Shown here: in pieces, positions 1 to 8,199 of the stretch
Layout of the letters: each line of letters begins with the position of its first letter
Numbering within the stretch: position 1 is the first letter of the stretch
From: Deltaproteobacteria bacterium
GTDB taxonomy: Bacteria > Desulfobacterota > Binatia > HRBIN30 > JACQVA1
DNA length: 64,000 nucleotides
Reading direction: 5' to 3'
NCBI GenBank assembly: GCA_016178705.1
Contig: JACOST010000021.1
Coordinates: 1 to 64,000 of the forward strand
Notes under the pieces: model-generated
What the model saw: the letters and a program-made list of their open reading frames with translations, nothing else
Told to the model about the DNA's origin: nothing
Databases searched by the model: none
Position numbers and translations under genes: made by a program

Positions 1-113
1 GGGAGGTTCACCGGGAGACAACCATCAACGCCAGTGGCCCGGTGCGGCTGCGCGCGGACCACCACCCCGCCGCCCCCGCAGAGAAGAGGTGTGGCTTTCA
101 TCCCGCCCCTTGA
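1..113 (+). CDS. Possible 3' end of a gene entering from the left edge
   Basis: Reading frame 3 is open from the window edge to a TGA at 111-113 (36 codons). The residues (Arg/His/Pro-rich towards the end) match no family I recognise, and 36 codons is too little to prove coding in GC-rich DNA. It could equally be intergenic. From 114 to 288 I see no gene, only the TTGCG-rich repeat arm listed separately. Confidence 0.2.
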   Translation, partial: EVHRETTINASGPVRLRADHHPAAPAEKRCGFHPAP

Positions 114-163
114 CAAACCGAACCATGGCAGACGCAGAGAAACCCGCGTATCATGGCTCCCCA

Positions 164-203
164 CTTTGCGCCTTCGCGCCTCTGCGACTTTGCGTTGAGT
201 TCC
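164..203 (+). repeat. Solitary arm of the 8-bp-periodic TTGCG repeat
   Basis: About 40 bases made of 8-base units ending in TTGCG, TCGCG or CTGCG, closing with GTTGAGTTCC. The same architecture and the closing sequence (there GTTGAATTCC) occur in the right arm of the inverted repeat that frames the GxxExxY gene at 20.0-20.5 kb. Here there is no partner arm and no gene attached, so this looks like a solo or remnant copy. Confidence 0.55.
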
Positions 204-288
204 CTTCTGCAATTTGAAGTGCGACCGCCGCGGCGCGCCATCAGTGCATCGCGCTGCGGTCACTGTGGCTCAACGTCCAGATATGATG

Positions 289-1179
289 TTAGGCGGCAGG
301 CTTGCCAACGCGGGCAAGCGCCACGCGATAGAACTCATGCCCGTGCATCTTGCGTGCGGCGTCGCCGAAGTAGCGCTGACGATACTCCGCGGCGCCGAGA
401 TCGCTTTCGAGAGACAGGCCGCGCTCGGCGAGGAACTCCGGCAACTGGCTTGGGTCGATTCCGAAAGTCAGCTTCTCGCCGGCCCGCTCGAGCGAAGCGA
501 AGAGATTCTTCGTGCCGTCGAATGCGCTTGGCCGCGTGAGTACGTCGCGGTGAACGTACGTGAACAGGAGAAGGCTGCCGGGCGACGCGCGCGAACACCA
601 CCGCAGGGTCGTATCGACGGCGGCTTCCGTCAGGTAGTTCGTGACACCTTCCCAGAGAAAGAAAGTGCGCACCGACTCGCGGTAGCAGGCAGCGGCCATG
701 ACGGACGCCAAGTCGCGCTGGTTGAAGTCGATGGCAACGAACCGAACGTGCGTCGGCGCGATGAAGAGCACACGTTCCAACGCCTTTCGCTTCGTTGCCT
801 GCGTATCGGGATGGTCGACTTCGAAGACGGTCGTGTCGCGCAAGCACCGCAAGCGATACGCCCGTGAGTCGAACCCCGCACCGAGGATGACGAGCTGTTC
901 CATGTGCTCGCGAATGGAAGCCGCGATTGCATCATCAATGAGCCTAGTACGAGCGACCACCGAGGAACGTACCCCTGGCCAGCGGTTGTCGATGTAGCGA
1001 GGCACGAACTCGCGAAGGCCGGGAATGGCCGCGAGCCTGGCCACCAGGGTGAGCGGCCACGTCAGGAAGGTCCGAGCAAAGCGGTCCTCGAAGAGTCGTC
1101 TGCGCACGGGAAGCGCCGACTCGATCGCGCGGAAGAGCGCGTTCTGTTCCGCAGTGCGACTTGCGCGCCCGTCTCGCAC
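289..1179 (-). CDS. Class I SAM-dependent methyltransferase, LCMT/TIGR00027 type (paralogue 1)
   Basis: A 296-residue putative S-adenosylmethionine methyltransferase of the leucine-carboxyl-methyltransferase-like (TIGR00027/PF04072) group. Visible marks are the family N-terminus SRTAEQNALF, the SAM-binding VILGAGFDSRAYRL, the acidic VFEVDHPDT and FLWEGVTNYLT. I chose the GTG at 1179, four bases after the regulator's stop: it aligns exactly with the start of the paralogue at 2720 (both have RTAE eight residues in), whereas the longer frame to 1302 only overlaps the regulator. It is last in a three-gene operon. The substrate is unknown; family members act on small acids, polyketides or mycolate-like molecules. 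Confidence 0.85.
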   Translation of the reverse strand: MRDGRASRTAEQNALFRAIESALPVRRRLFEDRFARTFLTWPLTLVARLAAIPGLREFVPRYIDNRWPGVRSSVVARTRLIDDAIAASIREHMEQLVILGAGFDSRAYRLRCLRDTTVFEVDHPDTQATKRKALERVLFIAPTHVRFVAIDFNQRDLASVMAAACYRESVRTFFLWEGVTNYLTEAAVDTTLRWCSRASPGSLLLFTYVHRDVLTRPSAFDGTKNLFASLERAGEKLTFGIDPSQLPEFLAERGLSLESDLGAAEYRQRYFGDAARKMHGHEFYRVALARVGKPAA

Positions 1180-1183
1180 GGAT

Positions 1184-1807
1184 TCACCGACCGGGTTTTG
1201 AAGCCGTGCCGCCCAGCATGCGTTGCAGGCAGATGTCCAGCACTTCGACGTAGGGTTCGACCGCGACGTGATGATCCCATTCTGCTTGCAGCACGAAGCC
1301 ATGAAACACCGCGATCATGAAGCGAGCGGTGGCGTCCGGATCTAGCTCGCGCGGGATTTCCTTCCGGCGTTGTCCCTTGGCGATCAGTGCGCAGAGGAGC
1401 TTGCGCGGCTGGTCGATACCGCGCCGGACCAGCTTCAGAATCTTCGGGTTGCGTTGGGCCTCCGCCCACAACTGAACGCTGACGCGCCGCCGCAATCGTT
1501 CCTTGGGGTCGGTGAGGTCGCTGAAGAAGGCGTCCCGAATGTGAGTCAGCGCGTCCGCGACGTTCGACTGCTTTTGCGCCGCCGCGATGAACGCTTGCTC
1601 CCGCGCATGGCGCTCGTCGGCGATCGCTTCGATGATTTCCTCCTTGCTGTCGAAGTAGTTGTAAATCGCTCCCGGGCTCAGCTTGGACTGCGCGACGATG
1701 TCCTGCATGGTTGCGCGGTGGAATCCTTCGCGTGCAAAGCAAGCGACGGCGGCATCGAGAATCTGATTGCGCCGCGCCGCCAGGTAGGACCGGCTGACTT
1801 TAGGCAT
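1184..1807 (-). CDS. TetR/AcrR-family transcriptional regulator
   Basis: 207 residues with a typical TetR N-terminal helix-turn-helix (roughly residues 10-57; motif SPGAIYNYFDSKEEIIEAIA) and a divergent all-helical ligand domain. Its ATG overlaps the end of the upstream methyltransferase by 8 bp, and the downstream methyltransferase starts 4 bp after its stop, so all three genes are probably translated from one mRNA. By family analogy it likely represses its own operon through the inverted repeat at 2729-2742 and is released by a hydrophobic ligand. The ligand cannot be read from sequence. Confidence 0.9.
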   Translation of the reverse strand: MPKVSRSYLAARRNQILDAAVACFAREGFHRATMQDIVAQSKLSPGAIYNYFDSKEEIIEAIADERHAREQAFIAAAQKQSNVADALTHIRDAFFSDLTDPKERLRRRVSVQLWAEAQRNPKILKLVRRGIDQPRKLLCALIAKGQRRKEIPRELDPDATARFMIAVFHGFVLQAEWDHHVAVEPYVEVLDICLQRMLGGTASKPGR

Positions 1808-2720
1808 CGGACCCCCGGCGCGTCATCGCGTCACCTGCGTGCTGCGGAACGCGGGCGACCGCGACGTGATAGAAGTCGTATCCCTTCATCTGCTCCCCAT
1901 CGGGTCCGAAGGCCTGCCGGCGATACTCCCGTGCGCCGGCATCGCGCTCCAATTGCAGCCCGTGCTGGCGCAGATAGTCGGACAGCTCGCTCGGATCGAG
2001 ACCAAACGTCCATGGCTCGCCCAATCGCTCGACGTCGCGCAGAATTCCCGCCGCGTCCTCGAACTGCCCAGAACCATCGAGGGCGCCGCGATGCACGTAG
2101 GTGAAGATGAGGTGGCTGCCCGCAGCGCAGCTCGCAATGAAGCGAAGTACCGCATCGACGGACTCACCGGTGAGGTAGTTGGTGACGCCTTCCCACAGAA
2201 ATACCGCCGGCCGTAGCGGATCGAGTCCGGCTTGCCGCAGTGTGTCGGGCAAACTCTGCCGATTAAAATCCATCTCGAGGAAATGGACATTCTCCGGAAT
2301 CGCGGGAAGCGTGCGCCGCAAGTGGGCAAGCTTCACGGCGCGAGTGGCCGGGTGATCCACCTCAAAGACAACCGCGGAGCCGATGTCGGATAGCCGATAG
2401 GCGCGGCAATCGAATCCGGCGCCGAGGATCACCACTTGGTCGATGCCGTCGCGCAATGCCTGGTTGAGCGTGTCGTCGATCAGGCGCGTGCGGGCGATGC
2501 CCGACGTGCGTGCGCCCGGGATCCGCCGATCAGCATACCACGCGATCAATGTCCCAAGCAGTGGCAGGCGCGACAACCAGACCAGGCGGCGAAGGGACGA
2601 GCGCAGGAAGTGAATCGCGAAGGGATCGGCGAATAGCCGTGAGCCTGGTGGGCGCGCCGATTCGAGGGCGCGAACGAACGCGATGAATTCGGCGGTTCGG
2701 CTGGCGTTTCCAGGAGTCAT
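1800..2720 (-). CDS. Class I SAM-dependent methyltransferase, LCMT/TIGR00027 type (paralogue 2)
   Basis: 306 residues, clearly paralogous along its whole length to the gene at 289-1179: SRTAEFIAFVRALESARPPG, VILGAGFDCRAYRL (SAM site), VFEVDHPATR, FLWEGVTNYLTGESVDAV and a shared C-terminal YDFYHVAVARV. It is the first gene of the operon. The ATG at 2720 has no convincing Shine-Dalgarno site upstream, and the operator lies just before it, so the message may have a very short leader. The two copies flanking a TetR gene suggest an old tandem duplication. Substrate unknown. Confidence 0.87.
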   Translation of the reverse strand: MTPGNASRTAEFIAFVRALESARPPGSRLFADPFAIHFLRSSLRRLVWLSRLPLLGTLIAWYADRRIPGARTSGIARTRLIDDTLNQALRDGIDQVVILGAGFDCRAYRLSDIGSAVVFEVDHPATRAVKLAHLRRTLPAIPENVHFLEMDFNRQSLPDTLRQAGLDPLRPAVFLWEGVTNYLTGESVDAVLRFIASCAAGSHLIFTYVHRGALDGSGQFEDAAGILRDVERLGEPWTFGLDPSELSDYLRQHGLQLERDAGAREYRRQAFGPDGEQMKGYDFYHVAVARVPQHAGDAMTRRGSDA

Positions 2721-2728
2721 GGTAATAA

Positions 2729-2759
2729 AACGAATGCTCGTTCTATTTATCTATGTCAA
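2729..2759 (-). promoter_or_regulatory. Promoter/operator region of the methyltransferase-TetR operon
   Basis: An inverted repeat AACGA-N4-TCGTT sits at 2729-2742, only 8 bp before the first ATG of the operon. A TTGACA hexamer (minus strand, 2754-2759) lies just upstream and can serve as a -35 element; the matching -10 box is not clear. Short GC-containing palindromes at this position are typical for TetR-family autorepression. The protein-site pairing is inferred. Confidence 0.5.
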
Positions 2760-2801
2760 TCCCTCCCGCGACGCCGGCCGCCCGGAACCTACAGCCGAAC
2801 T

Positions 2802-4454
2802 CTACTCCTTGATTCCCAACGCCTCGAAGGCGATCTTCTTCGCCCAGCGATAGTCCGCTTTGCCGCTTGGGCTGCGGACCATTTCGTCGACGTAGATGAT
2901 CGCCTTGGGCAGCTTGTAGCGGGCGACGTGATTGGCGCAGAACTCGGTCAGCTCCTCCTTGCCGGGTACTTCGCCGGCGCGCGCTTGCACCACCGCGGTA
3001 ACTTGCTGACCGAAGCGCGGGTTCGGCGTGCCGACCACCACCGCGTCGTACACCGACGGATGATGCTTGAGCGCCTTCTCGACTTCCTCGGGATAGATCT
3101 TCTCGCCGCCCGAGTTGATGCTGACCGAGCCGCGACCAAGCACGACGATGGCGCCATCGGCGCCGATCTTCGCGTGGTCACCCGGTACCGCGTAGCGCGC
3201 GCCGTTGACCACCGGGAACGTTTTCGCGGTCTTCTCCGCGTCCTTGAAGTACCCGAGCGGTACGTGTCCGCTGCGCGCGAGCCAACCACTCTCGTCGCTA
3301 CCGGGCGCCACCTGCGCGCTGAGGTCGTGCGTCAGCACTATCGTCTGCTCGTTCATCTTGAAGCTGCCGGTGCTGGCCGGCATACCCTTCATCGTGATCT
3401 GCGAGCCTTGCCCACCGGTTTCCGACGCGCCGAAGCCGTCGATGATCATGAGATGCGGGATCTTGTCGAGGAACTCCTGCTTCAACGCGGGTGTGAGGAT
3501 GGCGCCACCGGAGAGCAGGATGGTGAGACTCGACAGATCGTAGGTCTGCTTCCCCAGATGATCGAGCAGCGGCCGCCCGAACGCGTCGCCGACAATGGTG
3601 AGGAAGCCGATCTTCTCGCGTTCGATGATCGACCAAATGTCGTGCGGGTCGAGGTGGCCGGGATCATTTTGCACGATGACGGTGCCGCCTTGATGAAAGC
3701 AGGTGAAGGCCATCCAATGGGCGGCGCCGTGCATGAACGGCGGTGCGGGAAGCGCGCGCATCGAGCTGGCCTTCGCCATCTCGACAATGCTGCCGATCGA
3801 CTCGTGCTTCATGCCGCCGGGGAGAGCCCCGCCCAGCGCGCCGAAGAAAATGTCCTCTTGCCGCCACAGCACGCCCTTCGGCATCCCGGTGGTGCCGCCG
3901 GTGTAGAGGATATAGAGGTCGTCGGAAGACCACTCGACCGGCGGTCGCTCGGGTGACGATTCGCGCACCGCGTCTTCGTAGTCGACCGCGCCCGGCAGCA
4001 ACCCGTGGCCCGATTCGTCGGCGACCTGCAGCAGCACTTCGAGGTGGGGCAGGTCGCCGCGGATTTTCTGCAACGTCGGCGCGAAGCGGGCGTGGTAGAT
4101 CAGCGCGCGGCAATCGGCATCGTTGAGCAGGTAGACCAGCTCGTCTTCGACATAGCGGTAGTTGACGTTGAACGGCGCCACCCGCGCCTTGTAGGCGCCG
4201 ATCATGCCTTCGAGGTACTCGTTGCCGTTGTAGAGGTAGATGCCAAGGTGGTCTTGGCCCGACTCGAAGTTCTGCAGCGTCGCGCGCTCCTGATGGCAGC
4301 CGAGACCGCGGCTGCGCAGGAAGTTGCCAAGCTGGCGCGTACGGGTCGTAAATTCCTGCCAACTGATGCGGCGGTCGCGATAGACGATGCATTCGCGCTC
4401 GGGAATGGCCGCGGCGATCGCCTCGTTGATTTCAGCGAGATTGAACCCAGGCAT
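2802..4454 (-). CDS. Acyl-CoA synthetase (AMP-forming), FadD19-like
   Basis: A 550-residue adenylate-forming ligase expected to activate a carboxylic acid with ATP and CoA. The P-loop-like A3 motif LYTGGTTGMPKGVLWR is at about residues 182-198 (the GVLWR ending is characteristic of the FadD19/steroid side-chain branch), followed by GFGASETGG (A5) and the C-terminal lid SINSGGEKIYPEEVEKAL and SPSGKADYRWAK (A10 Lys). Start ATG 4454 is preceded by AGGAG at 9 nt. An in-frame extension to 5006 is rejected because it is repetitive and lacks homology. It reads towards the methyltransferase operon but is separated from it by that operon's own promoter region. Exact acid unknown. Confidence 0.92.
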   Translation of the reverse strand: MPGFNLAEINEAIAAAIPERECIVYRDRRISWQEFTTRTRQLGNFLRSRGLGCHQERATLQNFESGQDHLGIYLYNGNEYLEGMIGAYKARVAPFNVNYRYVEDELVYLLNDADCRALIYHARFAPTLQKIRGDLPHLEVLLQVADESGHGLLPGAVDYEDAVRESSPERPPVEWSSDDLYILYTGGTTGMPKGVLWRQEDIFFGALGGALPGGMKHESIGSIVEMAKASSMRALPAPPFMHGAAHWMAFTCFHQGGTVIVQNDPGHLDPHDIWSIIEREKIGFLTIVGDAFGRPLLDHLGKQTYDLSSLTILLSGGAILTPALKQEFLDKIPHLMIIDGFGASETGGQGSQITMKGMPASTGSFKMNEQTIVLTHDLSAQVAPGSDESGWLARSGHVPLGYFKDAEKTAKTFPVVNGARYAVPGDHAKIGADGAIVVLGRGSVSINSGGEKIYPEEVEKALKHHPSVYDAVVVGTPNPRFGQQVTAVVQARAGEVPGKEELTEFCANHVARYKLPKAIIYVDEMVRSPSGKADYRWAKKIAFEALGIKE

Positions 4455-4667
4455 GATGACCAACTCCTGTCGAGATCTGGTGCTGTGCTCTGCCAGGATT
4501 GGGTACGCAAGGCAAATCGCGACTCGTCCCCGTGATTCGTGATCGTGAACCCTGCTGAGATAGCTTCCCGACGAGCACGAACCACGAGCCACGAGCACGG
4601 ATTTGAGCCGCGCGCGCCGATCCGCTATGCGTCGGGTCCTCTTGAAGGGACAAAGGAGTCGACCACC

Positions 4668-4817
4668 ATGGGATTGAAGAGCGGAGACAAGGCGCGCCAC
4701 TATCGCCAGCAGCGCCAGCGCAACCTGCGTCGAATGGAAATGCGTGCGCTGCGCGCCACGTTGGAGCAGCAAAAGGCCGCCGCGCCGCAAGCGGCGGCGA
4801 ACAAGTCGGCGCAATAG
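4668..4817 (+). CDS. Small basic hypothetical protein (49 aa)
   Basis: A 49-residue open frame starting at ATG 4668 with a strong AAAGGAG site 9 nt upstream. Composition is Arg/Gln/Ala-rich (RHYRQQRQRNLRRMEMRA) and compatible with one amphipathic helix. I do not recognise a family. The excellent ribosome-binding site is the main reason to believe it is translated. Two copies of CCCGATCGGTC follow at 4837-4847 and 4855-4865, before the next gene. Confidence 0.6.
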   Translation: MGLKSGDKARHYRQQRQRNLRRMEMRALRATLEQQKAAAPQAAANKSAQ

Positions 4818-4911
4818 ACCCGCCATCATTGGTACGCCCGATCGGTCAGATCCACCCGATCGGTCCTCGGACATCCGGCGATCCGCTAGGCCAACCGACG
4901 ATGCGGTGGCC

Positions 4912-6339
4912 ATGATAAGATCGACGGCGCTGCTTATGGCGCTGGCCGCGACCGCGTGCAGTCGTGAACCCGCGCAACCGGCCTCGCCATCGCCCACGCC
5001 GGTCACCGAAGGCCGGCCGGGGCTGCACGATCACACGCCGCATCACGGCGGGATTGTGGCGATGGCCGGCATGATTCACCTCGAAGCGCTGGCCGCATCC
5101 GATGGGCGGGTGCAGGTGTATCTCAGCGACGTGTGGCGGCGGCCGCTGCCGCTGGCCAACGTGAATGGGTCGGTCACGCTGCGCGTCGCCGGTCAGCCGG
5201 TTACGCTGCCACTGGTGGCGCGTGAGGACCGGTTAGAAGCCAGCGGGCCCAGCGTCACGGGCGCGTCGGTGAACGCCCACGTCGAGTTGGTGCACGACGG
5301 ACAATCCGTCGAGATGAACTTCCAGTTGCCGCTGACGGCCGGCGCAGTTGGGGCGCCGGGCGTGCCGGCGGCTGGCTGCGTGCCGCTGACCGCGTCGAGC
5401 GCAGACGGATCGCGGTTGCCCCGCTGTACCATGACCTTCGCACGCGCGATCACTGCGGTCGCCACAACGCCGGACAACGCGACGGCGTTGATCGCTGCGG
5501 TCGATGTCGGCGTCAGCGGTTGGCGATTGCCGGCGGGCCAACTGGGCGTCGCCTTCGTCGCGTCGCCGCCGGTCACGGGTCCGGTGGAAGAAGCGCCGCA
5601 TGCGGAATCCGTCAACGCCATCGCCGTGAGCCCCGACGGGCGCGACGCTGTGGTCGCGGTCGAAAGTCGCTTGCTGCGCTATACCATCAGCAGCGGGCAA
5701 CTCGTGCGCGAACTGCCGACGCCGGGTGGTGTCGTGCGCGCCGTCGCGTGGTCGCGCACTGGCGATGCGCTGTTGCTCACTGCCTTCTACGATCGTGCCG
5801 CGCATCTCATCAGTGCCGCCGATGGGCACGAACTCGTGCGCTTTCCGGTCGAGCGCGAGGCCGCCACGGTCGCGGCTGCGCCGGACGGTCGAACGGTAGC
5901 GGTCGGTAGCGAAGCGGGGCCGATTGTTTTGTTCGAGCAAGCAACGGGGGCCGTGCTGCGCACACTCAGCGGTGCGCGCGGTCCGGCGCGCGCGCTCACG
6001 ATCGCAGGTACCCGCGTATTCGCCGTCGGCGATGACGGCGTGCTGCGCGCGTGGGATGTCGGGACTGGTGAACTCGCCTACGCGACTCCGCTCGGCAAAG
6101 CGCTTGCACGTCTCGGCGTCAGCGAGGACGAACAGCGCGTCGCGACCGCCGGCCTCGATGGAATCATCCGGGTGTACGCGGTCGCCACCGGAGCGTTGAT
6201 CGAGCAACTCCAATGGCACCACTCGCAAGTGCTCGGCCTCGCGTGGGCCGGCGCCACGCTGGTATCGGGCGACACGGCGGGGCAGGTCGCGTTGTGGGAG
6301 ATGGCGAGCCACGGCGGCGCGCAACCGAGCGCGAACTAG
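4912..6339 (+). CDS. Exported lipoprotein with His-rich N-terminus and WD40-like beta-propeller
   Basis: 475 residues. The N-terminus MIRSTALLMALAATACS is a lipoprotein signal with the lipid-accepting Cys at position 16. A His-rich patch (HDHTPHHGGIV, about residues 40-50) opens an immunoglobulin-like region also seen in proteins linked to metal or redox export. From about residue 225 there are degenerate WD40/YVTN-type blades, for example VSPDGRDAVVAV, AAAPDGRTVAVGSEAG and AGLDGIIRVYAVATG. A cell-envelope sensing or binding role is inferred, possibly metal-related because of the histidines. No operon partner is evident; the neighbouring hydrolase is convergent. Confidence 0.75.
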   Translation: MIRSTALLMALAATACSREPAQPASPSPTPVTEGRPGLHDHTPHHGGIVAMAGMIHLEALAASDGRVQVYLSDVWRRPLPLANVNGSVTLRVAGQPVTLPLVAREDRLEASGPSVTGASVNAHVELVHDGQSVEMNFQLPLTAGAVGAPGVPAAGCVPLTASSADGSRLPRCTMTFARAITAVATTPDNATALIAAVDVGVSGWRLPAGQLGVAFVASPPVTGPVEEAPHAESVNAIAVSPDGRDAVVAVESRLLRYTISSGQLVRELPTPGGVVRAVAWSRTGDALLLTAFYDRAAHLISAADGHELVRFPVEREAATVAAAPDGRTVAVGSEAGPIVLFEQATGAVLRTLSGARGPARALTIAGTRVFAVGDDGVLRAWDVGTGELAYATPLGKALARLGVSEDEQRVATAGLDGIIRVYAVATGALIEQLQWHHSQVLGLAWAGATLVSGDTAGQVALWEMASHGGAQPSAN

Positions 6340-6360
6340 GCGAGCCGCTCGGTCACGTTC

Positions 6361-7233
6361 TCAATCGGCAAGAAACTCCCGCACGTGCTTCAGAAACACA
6401 TCGAGCTGGTCATGATGCACCCAGTGGCCGGCGCGCTCGATGTTGACCAGCTTGTAGTTTTTGAACGCAGTGGCCCGCCCGTCTTTCTCGGGATCGGAGG
6501 CCCACGACTCGGTGCCGCGGACCAGCAGCACGGGGCAGGTGATCTGACTCCACAGTGCGCGGGCGTCCTTCATATTGAAGAGATACGGTGAGGCGGCGCG
6601 CACGTAGTTGTCGAACTTCCACAGATACGTCCCATCTTCGTCGCGGTAGCAACCGTGGATGGTGAGGTGGCGCGCCTGCTCAGGCGAGAGGTGCGGGTTG
6701 GCGTCGCGCATGCGTTCGACGGCCTCGTCGAGGTTCTTGTAGCGGCGCGGATGGCGGCGGGAGAGCGCCTTCATCTCGGCGATCCATTCGAGCATGCGCT
6801 CTTGCGCCGGGCGTTCGCGGATCATTCCGGGCGGCGGCCCGAGCCCCTCGATGGCGACGATCTTTTTGATTCGATCGGGATACGTGCCGGTGTATTGCAG
6901 CGCGATCGAACCGCCGAGCGAGTGGCCGATGATGGTGATGGGAAAGATCGCGACCGCATCGAGCAACTGCGCGACGTCGAGCGTGTAGTCGATCATCGCG
7001 TACATACCGCCGACCGACCACTGCGAGTCGCCGTGACCGCGGAGGTCGGGCGCGATGATGTGGTAGTCGTGACGCAGGTGCTGCGCCACCCAATCCCAAT
7101 TGCGCGCGTGATCACGGCCGCCGTGGACGAGGAGCAGCAGCGGTTTGTCGTGATTGCCCCAATCGACATAGTGGAGCTTCAGCCGCTGCGAGTAGAAGTA
7201 GTGCGAGGTCGGTCCGATCAACGCGTCTGCCAT
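6361..7233 (-). CDS. Alpha/beta-hydrolase fold protein
   Basis: 290 residues with the classic fold order: oxyanion region LLLVHGGRDHARNWDWVA (about residues 35-52), PDLRGHGDS, nucleophile elbow IGHSLGGSIA (Ser of GHSLGG), and the C-terminal His in ERAGHWVHHDQ. Related to epoxide hydrolases, esterases and haloalkane-dehalogenase-like enzymes; substrate not predictable. Start ATG 7233 fits the usual domain start; the frame continues upstream but that part is antisense to the divergent lipoprotein gene. No clear Shine-Dalgarno site. Confidence 0.88.
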   Translation of the reverse strand: MADALIGPTSHYFYSQRLKLHYVDWGNHDKPLLLLVHGGRDHARNWDWVAQHLRHDYHIIAPDLRGHGDSQWSVGGMYAMIDYTLDVAQLLDAVAIFPITIIGHSLGGSIALQYTGTYPDRIKKIVAIEGLGPPPGMIRERPAQERMLEWIAEMKALSRRHPRRYKNLDEAVERMRDANPHLSPEQARHLTIHGCYRDEDGTYLWKFDNYVRAASPYLFNMKDARALWSQITCPVLLVRGTESWASDPEKDGRATAFKNYKLVNIERAGHWVHHDQLDVFLKHVREFLAD

Positions 7234-7390
7234 CGCGCGAGACGATAGCGTGGGGGCTGAGGATACGCCAGCCGCATCGCCGAAGGGTACTGTCTTCACA
7301 CAGTACTCCCCAAAGAGGCGGCGCAGTCGGAATGCTTTGAAATGGGCGGTGCGGACGTGATTGAATGCCGCAATGGGGAACCGGCCGAAG

Positions 7391-8179
7391 ATGAAGACTG
7401 GCACGAGAAACGTGGATCGTCGGTGTGTGACGCGGACCGCGGCATTGCTGATGACTCTGACTATTGTCGGGTGCATCTCACGCAGCATGCGGATCCAGCA
7501 GAAGGGGCTGACCTGCGTCGACGCGCAACGCGTCGCTGCTGCCGCGGTGCGGCGGTTGAGCTACACGATCAACACGGTGACCAGGCCCACGCCGGGGACG
7601 CCGGGCATGATCACCGCCTCGCGCGACTCGGGTGGTAGCACGCAGAGCTTGGTGGTGCAGGTGTTCTGCACCGCGATGGGCGCCGAGATCGAAGCGACCA
7701 CGGACCAGGAAGGGTTGGCAGCGATCACGTTTCCGAGCGAGTTCCAACGCAGCTTCGAGGCCGCCGCGGCGGTCAAGGCGCCGCCGCGAGCCGCCGCTGA
7801 AACTGGTCTCGACGTGCTCGTCACACCCGAACGTGACGGCGGCACGCTGGGCGTCAGTCCGGGTGACGCCTTCCTGGTGGTCAGCGTTCGCATCACCAAC
7901 CATACGCCGCGCACGTATGGCTTTCGCGTCGACGACCTGGTGCTGCAAACTAGCGATGGCGCGCGCGCGACGCACTTGAAGGTCGCCGACCTCACCGCGC
8001 ACTTCGACGCCACGGACGCGGAGACGTTGCGACAAAAGGTGCTGCGCGACCGCGACCTCGCGCCCAACGATACGCTCACCGGCTTTCTCTATTTTCCATT
8101 CAAGTCGTACGCGCGTGCCCGGGTGGTGCTCACCGATCGATCAAGCGACGAGCCGGAAGGGTTTTCGATCGAGTTCTGA
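7391..8179 (+). CDS. Lipoprotein of a three-member family in this window (copy 1)
   Basis: 262 residues. A basic N-terminus and hydrophobic stretch end in LTIVGC, a lipobox. The C-terminal half has an immunoglobulin-like look and ends GFLYFPFKSYARARVVL..EF, a signature shared with the next gene (YLFYPLAPYKRARVLV..EF) and with the lipoprotein at 40074 (FVFFPEGSYQGVRIVAVE). The start is uncertain: ATG 7391 is chosen, GTG 7427 also gives a signal peptide. Function unknown; probably anchored in an envelope membrane. Divergent from the hydrolase and 20 bp before copy 2, so likely co-transcribed with it. Confidence 0.75.
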   Translation: MKTGTRNVDRRCVTRTAALLMTLTIVGCISRSMRIQQKGLTCVDAQRVAAAAVRRLSYTINTVTRPTPGTPGMITASRDSGGSTQSLVVQVFCTAMGAEIEATTDQEGLAAITFPSEFQRSFEAAAAVKAPPRAAAETGLDVLVTPERDGGTLGVSPGDAFLVVSVRITNHTPRTYGFRVDDLVLQTSDGARATHLKVADLTAHFDATDAETLRQKVLRDRDLAPNDTLTGFLYFPFKSYARARVVLTDRSSDEPEGFSIEF

Positions 8180-8199
8180 TCGGCCTCAAGGAGAAGTGT

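Noticed and set aside
4455-5006. Extension of the FadD-like ligase upstream to a start at 5006
   Set aside because: The extension runs antisense through two plus-strand genes, lacks homology, and the internal ATG 4454 has AGGAG in place.
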